NCBI GenBank assembly: GCA_029550525.1
Contig: JAKPHF010000062.1
Span: forward strand, 62,001-126,000
DNA from: Planctomycetota bacterium
GTDB taxonomy: Bacteria > Planctomycetota > Phycisphaerae > UBA1845 > PWPN01
DNA: 64,000 nucleotides
Reading direction: 5' to 3'
Below the pieces are notes generated by a model, which had not been told where the DNA came from, did no database searches, and was given only the letters and a program-made list of their open reading frames with translations. Within the stretch, counting starts at the first letter, position 1, and each line of letters begins with the position of its first letter. Position numbers and translations under genes: made by a program. Positions 24,825 through 33,974 of this stretch are shown piece after piece.

Positions 24825-27824
24825 ATGCGTGCAACGGCTCTCCTTTTCTGGACGACCCTGATGACAAGCACAGCGACCAGTCTGGCGGCAAACGACATTC
24901 CCTCCGAATGGCTCAACTTCGGCGGCAGGCCGAACGACGTCGAGTGGAAGGCGCAGTGGATCTGGACGGACGGCCCGGCCAGCCCGCGCAACTTCTATCT
25001 GTGCGCCCGCAAGGACTTCGAACTGCCCGACACGACGGGCGAGCTGCGCCTGCACATCGCAGCCGACAGCCGCTATCGACTCTATGTCAACGGCGAGTGG
25101 GTGGGCGACGGCCCGGCTCGCTCGTTCTACTGGGCCCAGCAGTACGACACCTACAACACCGCCGGCCTGTTGAACAAGGGCCGCAACACCATCGCCGTGC
25201 TCGTCAGCCACTACGGCGAGGGCACGTTCCAGTACAACCCCTCGGGACAAGCCGGCCTGCTCGTACAGCTCGAGCGTCGAAGCGGCGACGCCTGGCAGCC
25301 CGTGCTCGTCACCGACGAGACTTGGCAGGTCCGCCCGCATGAGGGCTATCTCCGCCCCACCATGCGCATCAGTTGCCAGATGCCCTTTGAAGAAATCGTG
25401 GACGCCCGCCGCCTGCCCATCGACTGGATGAGCCCGCAAGGCCAACTGCCCGACGCCCGGCCCGCCAAGGTGATCGGCCCGGTCGGCAGTGGTCCGTGGA
25501 AAACGCTGGTCGGTCGCTCCGTGCCCTTCCTCACCCGCGAGCCGGTCCTGCCCGTGCGGGTGTGGAAGACCGGCCTGGTCCGGCTGCCCGACCTGCACAC
25601 CGGCTTCACCACGCGGCCCTACCTGCTGGCCGGTTATTTCATGCAGAGTCACCAAGAGCTCAAAGGCTTCGCCGCCACGATCATCGACAGCCCTGTCGAG
25701 CAGACCATCACGTTCCCCCAGACCGCCGGCCACGCCGAGCGTCCGGTGGTCAACGGCGTCGTCGCGGAAAACAACAAACCCGTGCCGCTGCACAAGGGCC
25801 AGAATCTGGTGATCATCCCCATTCGCCCGGGCGGCCATCACGAGTATGACCGCAGCTATTGTGCGTTCTTCGACCGGGACCCGGCCGTCACGCTGAAAGG
25901 CCCGTTCAACGGCGAGACCGCCTGGACGATCTTCGGCCCGTTCGACAACTACGGCGAGATCCACAAGAAGATCGCCGGGGCCAAGTCGTTTGCCGACCTC
26001 GAGCCATACAAGGCCAAGGCCCAGCCCGTGCGTCTTGAGGACATCCTGACGAACGGTTCCGGTTGGGATGAGTCCACCGCCGCCCGGTCGGTCGCGGGCG
26101 AGCCGCGCATCGACAACCTAGACGGCCTGTTCTCGTCGGAGTCCGCCGTCACCACGATCCATCCGGTCGCGCAAACAGCGGATCGCGGATCATCCCCCGC
26201 TCCCGAGATCTGGCTCGACTTCGGGCGTGAGGTGGTCGGGCAAATCGAGTTGGACGTGGACGCGCCCGCCGGTGCCGTGCTGACGTTCAACTTCGTCGAG
26301 GAGATCGAGGACGGTAAACGCATCCACTACACGAGCGGCAACTACGGCGGTTTCCGCTACATCACGGCCGAAGGGCGCCAGCGGTTCACGTCGTTCCTCC
26401 GCCGCGGCTACCGCTACATGAAGCTCATCGTCACCGACGCGACGAGCCCAGTACACGTGCGAAGCCTGCGAACGATCTTCGCCACCCACCCGGCGGCGGA
26501 GACCGGGGCGTTCGCCTGCTCGGATCCCTTGCTGACGCGTATATGGCACGTCGGACGGCACACGCTGCGCTGCTGCAGCGAGGACACGTACACCGACTGC
26601 CCGGCCTACGAGCAGACCTACTGGGTGGGCGACGGCCGCAACGAGGCCATGGTGGACTACGCGGCTTACGGCAACGCCGCCCTGGCCCGTCGCTGTGCGG
26701 AACTGCCCGCGGTGAGCCTGCAGCGGCAACTGCTCACGGAAAGCCAGGTGCCTTCGGCGTGGGATAACCTGCTGACCGCCTGGAGCCTGCTGTGGGTGCA
26801 GATGACCGAGGAGTACTACTGGTACAGCGGCGATCGGGCCTATCTGGCCGGCATCTATCCGCCCGTGGCCCGCATGCTCCGTAACATCCGCGAGCACTAC
26901 ACCGACGAGCGCGGCCTCCTGTCCATCGCAGCCTGGAACTTGTTCGACTGGGCGGGCCAGGACATCGGCCACAAGCTGGTCACGCATAACCAGATGTTCC
27001 TCGTGGAGGCCATTCGCCGGGCCGAGTTCATGGCCAAAGAATTGGGTAAAGCGGACGAGGCGAAGTACTGGGCCGATTACCGCAACGAGCTGGTGGCTGC
27101 GATCAACAAGCACTTGTGGAACGAGGAACGCGGCGCATACGTGGACGCCATCCACGGCGACGGCAAGCTCAGCACGGTGGTCAGCCAGCAGACCAACTCG
27201 CTGGCCTTGCTGTACGACGTCGCCCCGCCCGAGCGTGCCGCCCGCATCAAGAACGCGCCGAACAACCCGCCCGAAGGCATGGTCCGCGTGGGCAGCCCGT
27301 TCGCGTTGTTCTACATGCTCGACGCCCTCGTGCAGGACGGCCGTCACGACGAAGCCATGAAGATCATCCGCGCCCGCTGGGGCGAGATGGTCAAGCATGG
27401 GGCCACCACGTTCTGGGAGACGTTCCCGGGCTTCGACCCGCACTGGTGGACCCGCAGTTACTGCCATGCGTGGTCGGCCGCGCCGACGTACTTCCTGTCG
27501 CGTTATCAGCTCGGCGCCTGGTGGGAGCAGCCCGGCTACAAGGTGGCTCGCATCGCTCCGGTTCCGCTCGATCTGACCTGGGCCCGCGGCGCCGTGCCGA
27601 CGCCTCACGGCCCGATCCAGACGGCCTGGGAGAAATCGGCCGACAAGTTCACACTGGAAGTCGAACTGCCCCAGCCGACCTCCGCCATCGTCGTGCTGCC
27701 CGTCTCCGCGGATGAGTTCCCGAAGCTGACGCCGGCGAACCTGCAGGCGAAGAAGGTCGATGGCAAGTGGCAGATCGATCTGCCCGCCGGCGCGAATGCG
27801 ACCATCGAAGCGAGTCGCAAGTGA
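24825..27824 (+). CDS. secreted GH78-family alpha-L-rhamnosidase
   Basis: A 999-residue exported enzyme removing alpha-L-rhamnose. AGGAATCAACA precedes the ATG and a signal peptide follows (MRATALLFWTTLMTSTATSLAA). The N-terminal carbohydrate-binding-like sandwich is WKAQWIWTDGPASPRNFYLCARKDF and YRLYVNGEWVGDGP. The catalytic barrel carries the GH78 signature ED-x-x-x-D-C-P-x-x-E-Q-x-x-W-x-GD as EDTYTDCPAYEQTYWVGDGR at about residue 585, with the later acid in TFWETFPG. A C-terminal beta domain closes the protein. It is not a close copy of the GH78 at 2-5 kb, which has a different signature (RERQQYSGD). A strong terminator follows. Confidence 0.92.
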   Translation: MRATALLFWTTLMTSTATSLAANDIPSEWLNFGGRPNDVEWKAQWIWTDGPASPRNFYLCARKDFELPDTTGELRLHIAADSRYRLYVNGEWVGDGPARSFYWAQQYDTYNTAGLLNKGRNTIAVLVSHYGEGTFQYNPSGQAGLLVQLERRSGDAWQPVLVTDETWQVRPHEGYLRPTMRISCQMPFEEIVDARRLPIDWMSPQGQLPDARPAKVIGPVGSGPWKTLVGRSVPFLTREPVLPVRVWKTGLVRLPDLHTGFTTRPYLLAGYFMQSHQELKGFAATIIDSPVEQTITFPQTAGHAERPVVNGVVAENNKPVPLHKGQNLVIIPIRPGGHHEYDRSYCAFFDRDPAVTLKGPFNGETAWTIFGPFDNYGEIHKKIAGAKSFADLEPYKAKAQPVRLEDILTNGSGWDESTAARSVAGEPRIDNLDGLFSSESAVTTIHPVAQTADRGSSPAPEIWLDFGREVVGQIELDVDAPAGAVLTFNFVEEIEDGKRIHYTSGNYGGFRYITAEGRQRFTSFLRRGYRYMKLIVTDATSPVHVRSLRTIFATHPAAETGAFACSDPLLTRIWHVGRHTLRCCSEDTYTDCPAYEQTYWVGDGRNEAMVDYAAYGNAALARRCAELPAVSLQRQLLTESQVPSAWDNLLTAWSLLWVQMTEEYYWYSGDRAYLAGIYPPVARMLRNIREHYTDERGLLSIAAWNLFDWAGQDIGHKLVTHNQMFLVEAIRRAEFMAKELGKADEAKYWADYRNELVAAINKHLWNEERGAYVDAIHGDGKLSTVVSQQTNSLALLYDVAPPERAARIKNAPNNPPEGMVRVGSPFALFYMLDALVQDGRHDEAMKIIRARWGEMVKHGATTFWETFPGFDPHWWTRSYCHAWSAAPTYFLSRYQLGAWWEQPGYKVARIAPVPLDLTWARGAVPTPHGPIQTAWEKSADKFTLEVELPQPTSAIVVLPVSADEFPKLTPANLQAKKVDGKWQIDLPAGANATIEASRK

Positions 27825-27902
27825 GAAGATCGACGCGGTGATGCGGCGACGCGGCGAACAAGAAGCAGACATGGCCTGAGCCACCGGTTGGGGTCCCACA
27901 AT

Positions 27903-27948
27903 AATCGAACCCCTTGTCAACCTGAGGTTGGCAAGGGGTTCGATTTTT
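27903..27948 (+). terminator. intrinsic terminator after GH78
   Basis: A 20-base stem: left arm 27903-27922, loop TGA, right arm 27926-27945, with only one G-U wobble. It is followed by a run of T (27943-27948). It serves the plus-strand rhamnosidase gene; on the minus strand the T-run is poor, so purF is less well served. Confidence 0.88.
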
Positions 27949-27951
27949 TCC

Positions 27952-27989
27952 CTGGCTCATAGCTCATGGCTCAGAGCTTTGAGCTGTGC
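27952..27989. repeat. GCTCATAGCTCATGGC short-period repeat, copy 3
   Basis: CTGGCTCATAGCTCATGGCTCAGAGCTTTGAGCTGTG lies between the terminator and the purF stop, in 8-9 base units of the same family as copies 1 and 2 (opposite strand GCTATGAGC). Confidence 0.7.
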
Positions 27990-29468
27990 TCATTCAAACA
28001 TACGGAGTTGGTGCCGCTCCATGGCGAACTTGCTCACCGGGTAGTCTACCGGCATGGGGTACTGCCCGGAGAAGCAGGCCGTGCAGTAATTGCGGGCCGG
28101 ATGCTTCACGCAGGAGAGCATCCCCTCCAGCGAGAGATAGTGCAGCGAATCCACTTCGAGATAGTCGCGAATCTCCTCGACGGTTCGCGTGTTGGCGATG
28201 AGCTCGCTGGGGGTCGGGAAGTCGATGCCGAAGTAGCACGGGAACTTGATCGGCGGGCTGGCCACCCGCAAGTGAATTTCTTTGGCCCCCGCCTGGCGCA
28301 GGGCGCCAATCTTGCCCCGGGTGGTCGTGCCGCGAACGACCGAGTCTTCCACCACAATCAGGCGTTTACCCCGCACGTTGGCCTTGATGACGTTCAGCTT
28401 CATGCGAACGGCCAGGTCGCGCTGCGTCTGCTCGGGCATGATGAACGAGCGACCGGCATAGTGGCTGACCGTGTAGCCGCGCTCGTACGGGATCTTCGCC
28501 TCGGCCGCGTAACCGATGGCTGCGCAGCGGGCACAATTGGGGATGGGCACGACCGCGTCGGCTTCGACCGGGGCCTCGCGGGCCAGTTGGGCTCCCATCG
28601 CCTTGCGGACCATGTGCACGTTGTCGCCGAACACGTCGCTGGCCGGATCCGCGAAATAGATTTGCTCGAAGATGCAGTAGGCCGGCCGAACCGTCCCCGG
28701 CTCGGCGATCCACTCGGACTTCATGCCCTGGTCGTTGATGGTCACCACTTCGCCGGGCAGCACTTCGCGAAGGAACTCGGCCCCCACGATGTCCAGGGCG
28801 CAGGTCTCGCTAGCCACCACGATGGCTCCGTTGTCCATCCGGCCCAGGACCAGCGGCCGCAGCCCGAACGGATCGCGAGCCGCCACCATCCGGTCGGCAA
28901 ACAGGAACAGCAACGAGTACGCCCCCTGCAGGTGGGTCAGCACGTGGGCGACCGCGTTGGGTTTGTCGCAATGACCGGGCTTGGCCAGGAGGTGAACGAT
29001 CACCTCGGTATCGCTGGTGGTGTTGAAGATCGCCCCGTGCTCCTCGTATTCGTGGCGGAGCAAGGCGGCGTTGATGAGATTGCCGTTATGAGCGACCGCC
29101 ACCTCGCCGCGGCTGTACGTGACCAGCAGGGGCTGCGCGTTCAGCTTGGTGCACGAACCGGTGGTCGAGTACCGGACGTGGCCGATGGCGGTCGACGCCT
29201 TCATCTCCTGGAGCACGCGGGGACTGAAGACCTCGGTCACCAGCCCCATGCCGGCGTGACGCTTGATGCGCCCGTTATCCAGGCTGCAGATGCCCGCCGA
29301 TTCCTGGCCGCGATGCTGCTGGGAATACAGACCCAGATAGGTGAGACTGACCGCCTCCGGATGTCCCCAGATACCGAACAAGCCACAATGGTGCTTGACG
29401 GATGGGGACGCGGACAATTGCTCTGCCGGCCGGGGCGACTCGTTTTGCAGGACGTTAAGGGGTAACAC
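27990..29468 (-). CDS. purF: amidophosphoribosyltransferase
   Basis: First enzyme of de novo purine synthesis: PRPP plus glutamine to phosphoribosylamine. The N-terminal Ntn glutaminase begins at Cys28 (HHCGLFGIWGHPEAV), so 27 residues form a propeptide removed to expose the nucleophile. The PRPP loop is RLIVVEDSVVRGTTTRGK (370-387). Cys265 (AYCIFE), Cys411 (PCYFG), Cys462 and Cys465 (YCTACF) match the four iron-sulfur ligands of the Bacillus-type enzyme, so a [4Fe-4S] cluster is likely. Start is GTG at 29468 with AGAGGA upstream; a later start inside the propeptide is possible. Its partner purine genes are not adjacent. Confidence 0.96.
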   Translation of the reverse strand: MLPLNVLQNESPRPAEQLSASPSVKHHCGLFGIWGHPEAVSLTYLGLYSQQHRGQESAGICSLDNGRIKRHAGMGLVTEVFSPRVLQEMKASTAIGHVRYSTTGSCTKLNAQPLLVTYSRGEVAVAHNGNLINAALLRHEYEEHGAIFNTTSDTEVIVHLLAKPGHCDKPNAVAHVLTHLQGAYSLLFLFADRMVAARDPFGLRPLVLGRMDNGAIVVASETCALDIVGAEFLREVLPGEVVTINDQGMKSEWIAEPGTVRPAYCIFEQIYFADPASDVFGDNVHMVRKAMGAQLAREAPVEADAVVPIPNCARCAAIGYAAEAKIPYERGYTVSHYAGRSFIMPEQTQRDLAVRMKLNVIKANVRGKRLIVVEDSVVRGTTTRGKIGALRQAGAKEIHLRVASPPIKFPCYFGIDFPTPSELIANTRTVEEIRDYLEVDSLHYLSLEGMLSCVKHPARNYCTACFSGQYPMPVDYPVSKFAMERHQLRMFE

Positions 29469-29513
29469 GCCGGTGAGTGTCCTCTTAGGTAAGGCTCGAC
29501 GTTAAAACCAAAA

Positions 29514-29540
29514 GCTATAAACCGGCGCGGTACGTGTCAA
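29514..29540 (-). promoter_or_regulatory. candidate purF promoter
   Basis: On the minus strand TTGACA (29535-29540) is followed by TATAGC (29514-29519) with a 15-base spacer, shorter than optimal. It lies about 45 bases upstream of the GTG. Confidence 0.4.
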
Positions 29541-29976
29541 GAGCGGCACATGCCCCCCGGCTCGTGGGAAGCGAGGATTCGATCGCTCACGTAAACGATG
29601 ACCGATACCACCCGAGGCGACACGAGCCTCAACGCCACCTCCGATCCTCCGGTCACAGGATGGCTATCGATCACAAGGTCAGCAGACTAAGTCATGGTCC
29701 CCAAAGCGAATTATACGCATCTGCTCCGCCCCCATTGGCCTGTGAATTCTTACGGCGACCATGGAATCTCACAAATTCGTCGAAATGCCCGCCCTGCCGG
29801 ACGACGGCTGGGATTTAAGCAAACGCGTCGGACGGAAACGACGAAGAAAGAGACGTGTACCGCCGCGCTGCCCGCGCGTCCGGTAATCGATGCCGCGCTC
29901 GATGCTGACACCCGCTCCGCGGTGATCGACGACCAACGCCGGGGCCAACGGCGAAGTTCAACCGAGGACCACAAAC
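29541..29976. other. 435-base intergenic region between purF promoter and regulator gene
   Basis: No supported gene. The only frames here run on into the regulator gene in the wrong phase or are antisense to it. Base composition is somewhat lower in G+C than the neighbouring genes. No terminator, palindrome copy or repeat of the families described elsewhere was found in it. Confidence 0.5.
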
Positions 29977-30558
29977 GTGGATCTGTCGAAACAAGTCCTC
30001 ACCACCGGCCAAGTGGCCAAGATCTGCCGCGTGGCACCCCGGACGGTGTCCAAGTGGTTCGACACCGGCCAACTCCGCGGCTATCGCATCCCGGGCAGCA
30101 AGGACCGGCGGATCCCCCTGCCTCAGCTCATCCGGTTCATGAAGGCGTACGGGATCCCTATGGACGGGCTGAAGCTGATGGACAAGCCGCGGGCGCTGAT
30201 CGTGGATGAAGACCCGGATCTGCTGCAGTTGATCGCTCGATCGCTCGAGGAGACCGGCCGATTCGAGACGCGCGTGGCCGAGTCGGCGTTCGAAGCCGGC
30301 GCGGTGGTCAGCGAATTTCATCCTCAGACCATCGTGACCGACGTGGACATCCCGGGCATCAGCGGCCGGGTGCTCACCCGTTGGCTGGCCGCCCGCGCCG
30401 AAACCCGCGACACCGTCCTGGTAGGCATGAGCGCGTCCATGACCGAAACCGACCGCCAAGCCCTCCTGCAGGAAGGCTTCGCCGAAACCATCGCCAAGCC
30501 CTTCAGCATCCGCCAACTCCTGGCCGTCCTCGATAACGTGGTGGCCGTCACCGCCTGA
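29977..30558 (+). CDS. HTH (excisionase/MerR-like) plus C-terminal receiver-domain regulator
   Basis: A 193-residue DNA-binding regulator with unusual domain order. Residues 7-60 form an excisionase-type helix-turn-helix: LTTGQVAKICRVAPRTVSKWFDTGQLRGYRIPGSKDRRIP. Residues 70-190 form a receiver: acidic D77/D79 in ALIVDEDPDLL, likely phospho-acceptor D122 in TIVTDVDIPGISG, S152, and K174 in IAKPFSIRQLL. The GTG start has GAGGA seven bases upstream. Receiver-first order is usual for response regulators, so this is the reverse; the same reversed type is common in planctomycetes. Its kinase partner is not adjacent. Confidence 0.88.
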   Translation: MDLSKQVLTTGQVAKICRVAPRTVSKWFDTGQLRGYRIPGSKDRRIPLPQLIRFMKAYGIPMDGLKLMDKPRALIVDEDPDLLQLIARSLEETGRFETRVAESAFEAGAVVSEFHPQTIVTDVDIPGISGRVLTRWLAARAETRDTVLVGMSASMTETDRQALLQEGFAETIAKPFSIRQLLAVLDNVVAVTA

Positions 30559-30743
30559 GATCCTCCGCGAGACAACTTGGCAGACCCGGTGGCCGGGAGC
30601 GGGGTAGATTGCCGAAATTCGTCGCCAAGGCCGGCACATTCACCTGACTTGCCCCGGCGCGAGCCATAACGGTTCCCGCCGTCCCGCTTCTGAATTACAA
30701 TCCGCCCGCGGACCGAGGGTCTGGTCTACCTCGAGGAGCCGAA

Positions 30744-31910
30744 TTGTCCCGTAGAAAGCGTCACCATCGCCACACGCCGCCCGGGACGCCGCCGGGCACG
30801 CTGATCGCGGACCCGAACGCCCCCCGACCGGTCATCCGCCTGATGGCTTACGGCCGCGACGAGTACACCGAGCGCACCGTGGACGACCTCGAGTCGATTC
30901 CCCAGATGCTGGCCCGCTGGCCGGTCACCTGGATCAACGTGGACGGCCTGGGTGAGGTCGCCACCATCGCCCGGCTCGGCGAGATCCTGAACCTGCACCA
31001 GCTCGCCATCGAGGACACCGTCAACACCTATCAGCGGACCAAAGCCGAGCAGTACAGCGACCATCTGTTTATGGTCATGCAGATGGTCACCAACGGGTGG
31101 AACCTCGAAACCGAGCAACTGAGCCTGTTCCTCGGCGACCGCTTCGTGGTCACGTTCCAGCAGGGCCGGCCGGGCGACCCGTTCGACACGGTACGCGAGC
31201 GCATCCGCAAAGGCGGGGGCCACCTGCGCCAAGCCGGACCGGAATACCTCGCGTACGCCCTCATCGATGCCGTGATCGACGGCTACTTCCCCGTGCTCGA
31301 GCATCTGGGCGAGCGTCTGGAGAACCTTGAAGACCAGATCCTCCTATGCGCCACGCCGCAAAGCGCGTCGCACGTTCACCACTTGCGGCGCGAGCTGATG
31401 GCGCTGCGGCGAGCCGTCTGGCCGCTGCGGGACGCGCTCAACACGCTCATTCGCGATCCCAATCCGCTGATCGGCGACGAGACCCGGTTGTACCTGCGTG
31501 ACTGCTACGACCACACCGTGCGCATCCTCGACTTCATCGAGACCTATCGCGAGCTGGGCTCGAATCTTGTGGACCTGTACTTGTCCAGCATGAGCCAGCG
31601 CATGAACGAAGTGATGAAGGTCCTGACCATCATCGCGACGATTTTCATCCCGCTCACGTTCATCGTCGGGATCTACGGGATGAACTTCGACCCCGCTCGT
31701 TCGCCGTTCAACATGCCCGAACTGGAATGGTACTACGGCTACCCGATCGTCTTGGGCATTATGGCGGTGATCGCCGTCGGTATGCTGTTGTTCTTTCGCC
31801 ACAAGGGGTGGATCGGCCCGGCGTCGAAGGGATCGGTCGCCGTCGTTGAGAGAGACAATCACGGCCAAGCCGGTCATCCCCCTGAGGGCGGTTATGAAGC
31901 TTCTACCTGA
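30744..31910 (+). CDS. corA: CorA-family magnesium/cobalt transporter
   Basis: A 388-residue inner-membrane channel for Mg2+ (also Co2+ or Ni2+). The large N-terminal cytoplasmic domain ends in the long helix (MNEVMKVLTIIATIFIPLTFIVGI), followed by the diagnostic YGMNF motif at 311-315 and the second helix (YPIVLGIMAVIAVGMLLFF). The first 20 residues are basic and His-rich, not common in the family. The TTG start is chosen for the GAGGAG five bases before it; TACAAT at 30696-30701 may be its -10. The stop overlaps the GH127 ATG as TGATG. Confidence 0.95.
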   Translation: MSRRKRHHRHTPPGTPPGTLIADPNAPRPVIRLMAYGRDEYTERTVDDLESIPQMLARWPVTWINVDGLGEVATIARLGEILNLHQLAIEDTVNTYQRTKAEQYSDHLFMVMQMVTNGWNLETEQLSLFLGDRFVVTFQQGRPGDPFDTVRERIRKGGGHLRQAGPEYLAYALIDAVIDGYFPVLEHLGERLENLEDQILLCATPQSASHVHHLRRELMALRRAVWPLRDALNTLIRDPNPLIGDETRLYLRDCYDHTVRILDFIETYRELGSNLVDLYLSSMSQRMNEVMKVLTIIATIFIPLTFIVGIYGMNFDPARSPFNMPELEWYYGYPIVLGIMAVIAVGMLLFFRHKGWIGPASKGSVAVVERDNHGQAGHPPEGGYEAST

Positions 31911-33892
31911 TGGAGAGTGTCGTGCATTCCCTTTTCCGTATTGTCGTCGCAGTCGGGCTGGTGTTTTCGGTGATCTCTTGGCCAGTGAGGGGGCAGACAC
32001 CCGACGCACCGTGCGTGGGCAACTGGACCTCGCCGCGCGTGCAATGGAAGGCGCTGGGGCTGCGAACCGTGCGGTTGGAAGGTTTTCTCGGCCGGCACGT
32101 GGACGCAAACAATCGCGTGAGCCTGCTGGCGGGACTCGAAAGCCCCATCCCGGCTGCGTTCGACGCGTGGGCGAAGGGGCAAGCGCCGCCCGATACCTGC
32201 AAACGGCTGGCCACCGATTCGGACTTCTACAAGTGGCTGGAAGGCGCGTGCTACGCCGTTGCGTATGAGCCCGGCCTCAAAGAACTCGCCGAGCGGGTGG
32301 ATCACTACGCAGACATCCTCATCCGGATGCAGGAGCCGGACGGCTATCTCGGCACACGGCTCAGCCCGGCGGAGCCGTTCGATCGCAAGGTGCGCCACGA
32401 TCTGTACTGCGCGGGTCACTTCATCGAAGCCGCCGTCGCCCACTATCACGCCACCGGCCGGCGAGACCTGCTCGACGCAGCCGTGCGTCTGGCCGACTTC
32501 TATCTGCGGGCGTGGAAGGACAAACACCCGTACTTCGAGATCGTCGGCCAGCAGGAACACGCCGAGATCGAGGTCGCTCTCGCCCGGCTCTATCGCGCCA
32601 CCGGCGAGCCGCGGTTCCTCGAGTTCGGTCAGGCCGTCACCCGCATGGCCTTCGTCGGCCCCACGCTCGCCGAAACGCGGGCCGGCGCCGGCAGCCTCCA
32701 TGCCGTGCGTCTCTGCTACTTGCTGACCGGTGCGACCGAACTGCACATCGAAAGCGGCGCTGAAGACTTCTACCGCTACGTGCCTCAGCTGTGGAACGAA
32801 ATCGTCACCACCCGCATGTACGTCACGGGCGGCATCGGCTGGAACGAACGCGTGCCGGTCGTGCCCTACGACCTCCCCCAGACACTCGCGGGCGAGACCC
32901 ACCGCGACATCGCTGAGACCTGCGCGTCTGTATCACTCATGATGCTTTCCTGGCGGTTGCACGCGATCGACGGTGACCCGCGCCGATTCGACACCATCGA
33001 GACCGTTCTCTACAACCATTATCTCGGCGCTATTTCGCAGGATCATCTGGGCAACTTCTACTACAACCCACTGCGGCGCACCGGCGATCTCACGGGCCGA
33101 ACCGACCACAGCTCCCATCCCGTGCAACGCTGCCGTCTACCGAAGATCCATTCGACCGCCTGCTGCATGCCCAACGCGTGGCGGTTCTTCGGACAACTCC
33201 CCGAATACGTGTTCAGTCGCAACGGCGACGAACTCAGGGTCAACTTGTACACCGATGCGACCACTTCCTACCGATTAACCGATGGCACACCGGTCAAGAT
33301 CGAGATGACGACCAAGTATCCGCACGATGGCCGCGTCACCATCCGCGTTGCACCCGCGCAAGAGCGGTCATTCGCGATCAGTGTGCGCATCCCCTGGTGG
33401 TGCGACCAGGCGTCCGTCAAGCTGGACGGCCGGGCGGAGCGTGTGACTGCGGGGTATCACCGCTTGCAGCGGGCATGGAAGCCGGGCGATGTCGTTGAGT
33501 TGGATCTGCCCATGCGCCCGGTGGTACTCACCAGCCATCCTGCGGTGACGGCCAACGCCGGGCAGGTGGCGCTGCGGCGCGGGCCGCTGGTGTATTGCCT
33601 GGAGCGGCAGGATTGCGCCGGCCTTGAACCGGAGAACGTCGCCCTCGTGCTCAACGCGAGCCGGCCGGAGAGCATCATCCGCGAAGACTTCGACGCCGAG
33701 CACGGCCACTGGGTGCTCTCGCTTCCGGCCCGCCGCCGGGAAGCCCCCGCAACGACGCAAGCGGCGCTCTACGAACCCGTGCCGGCGGCGAGCACGGACC
33801 TGATTCAAGTGTCCATGATCCCCTTCTACTTTCGGGCCAATCGCCAGGAGGACACGCGCTGGATGACGTGGATCCCATATGAGTCGCGATGA
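31910..33892 (+). CDS. secreted GH127 (DUF1680) beta-L-arabinofuranosidase-like enzyme
   Basis: A 660-residue exported enzyme of the family that releases beta-L-arabinofuranose from plant glycans and hydroxyproline-linked arabinans. A signal peptide (LFRIVVAVGLVFSVISWPVRG) follows the start. The alpha/alpha-barrel bears WLEGACYAVAYEPGLKE and AGHFIEAAVAHYHATG. The catalytic acid lies in ETCASVSLMML and the nucleophile region in STACCMPNAWRFF, where the paired Cys hold zinc and one attacks the sugar, as known for HypBA1. A C-terminal beta domain follows. The ATG overlaps the corA stop by one base, so translation is probably coupled. A later GTG start (VHSLFRIV) is also possible. Confidence 0.88.
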   Translation: MESVVHSLFRIVVAVGLVFSVISWPVRGQTPDAPCVGNWTSPRVQWKALGLRTVRLEGFLGRHVDANNRVSLLAGLESPIPAAFDAWAKGQAPPDTCKRLATDSDFYKWLEGACYAVAYEPGLKELAERVDHYADILIRMQEPDGYLGTRLSPAEPFDRKVRHDLYCAGHFIEAAVAHYHATGRRDLLDAAVRLADFYLRAWKDKHPYFEIVGQQEHAEIEVALARLYRATGEPRFLEFGQAVTRMAFVGPTLAETRAGAGSLHAVRLCYLLTGATELHIESGAEDFYRYVPQLWNEIVTTRMYVTGGIGWNERVPVVPYDLPQTLAGETHRDIAETCASVSLMMLSWRLHAIDGDPRRFDTIETVLYNHYLGAISQDHLGNFYYNPLRRTGDLTGRTDHSSHPVQRCRLPKIHSTACCMPNAWRFFGQLPEYVFSRNGDELRVNLYTDATTSYRLTDGTPVKIEMTTKYPHDGRVTIRVAPAQERSFAISVRIPWWCDQASVKLDGRAERVTAGYHRLQRAWKPGDVVELDLPMRPVVLTSHPAVTANAGQVALRRGPLVYCLERQDCAGLEPENVALVLNASRPESIIREDFDAEHGHWVLSLPARRREAPATTQAALYEPVPAASTDLIQVSMIPFYFRANRQEDTRWMTWIPYESR

Positions 33893-33974
33893 GGGCGATC
33901 TTCGAGGGCGGGTTGAAGATTGATGCCGATCGGCAGATGCCGAGCCACAGCGCTGGTCTGCGCTGCGCGAGCGA

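Noticed and set aside
2139..27824. Recent duplication of the two GH78 genes
   Set aside because: Export signal, catalytic signature and length differ, so they are distinct subfamilies.
26190..27920. 576-codon minus-strand frame opposite the second GH78
   Set aside because: Shadow frame; ends inside the terminator region.
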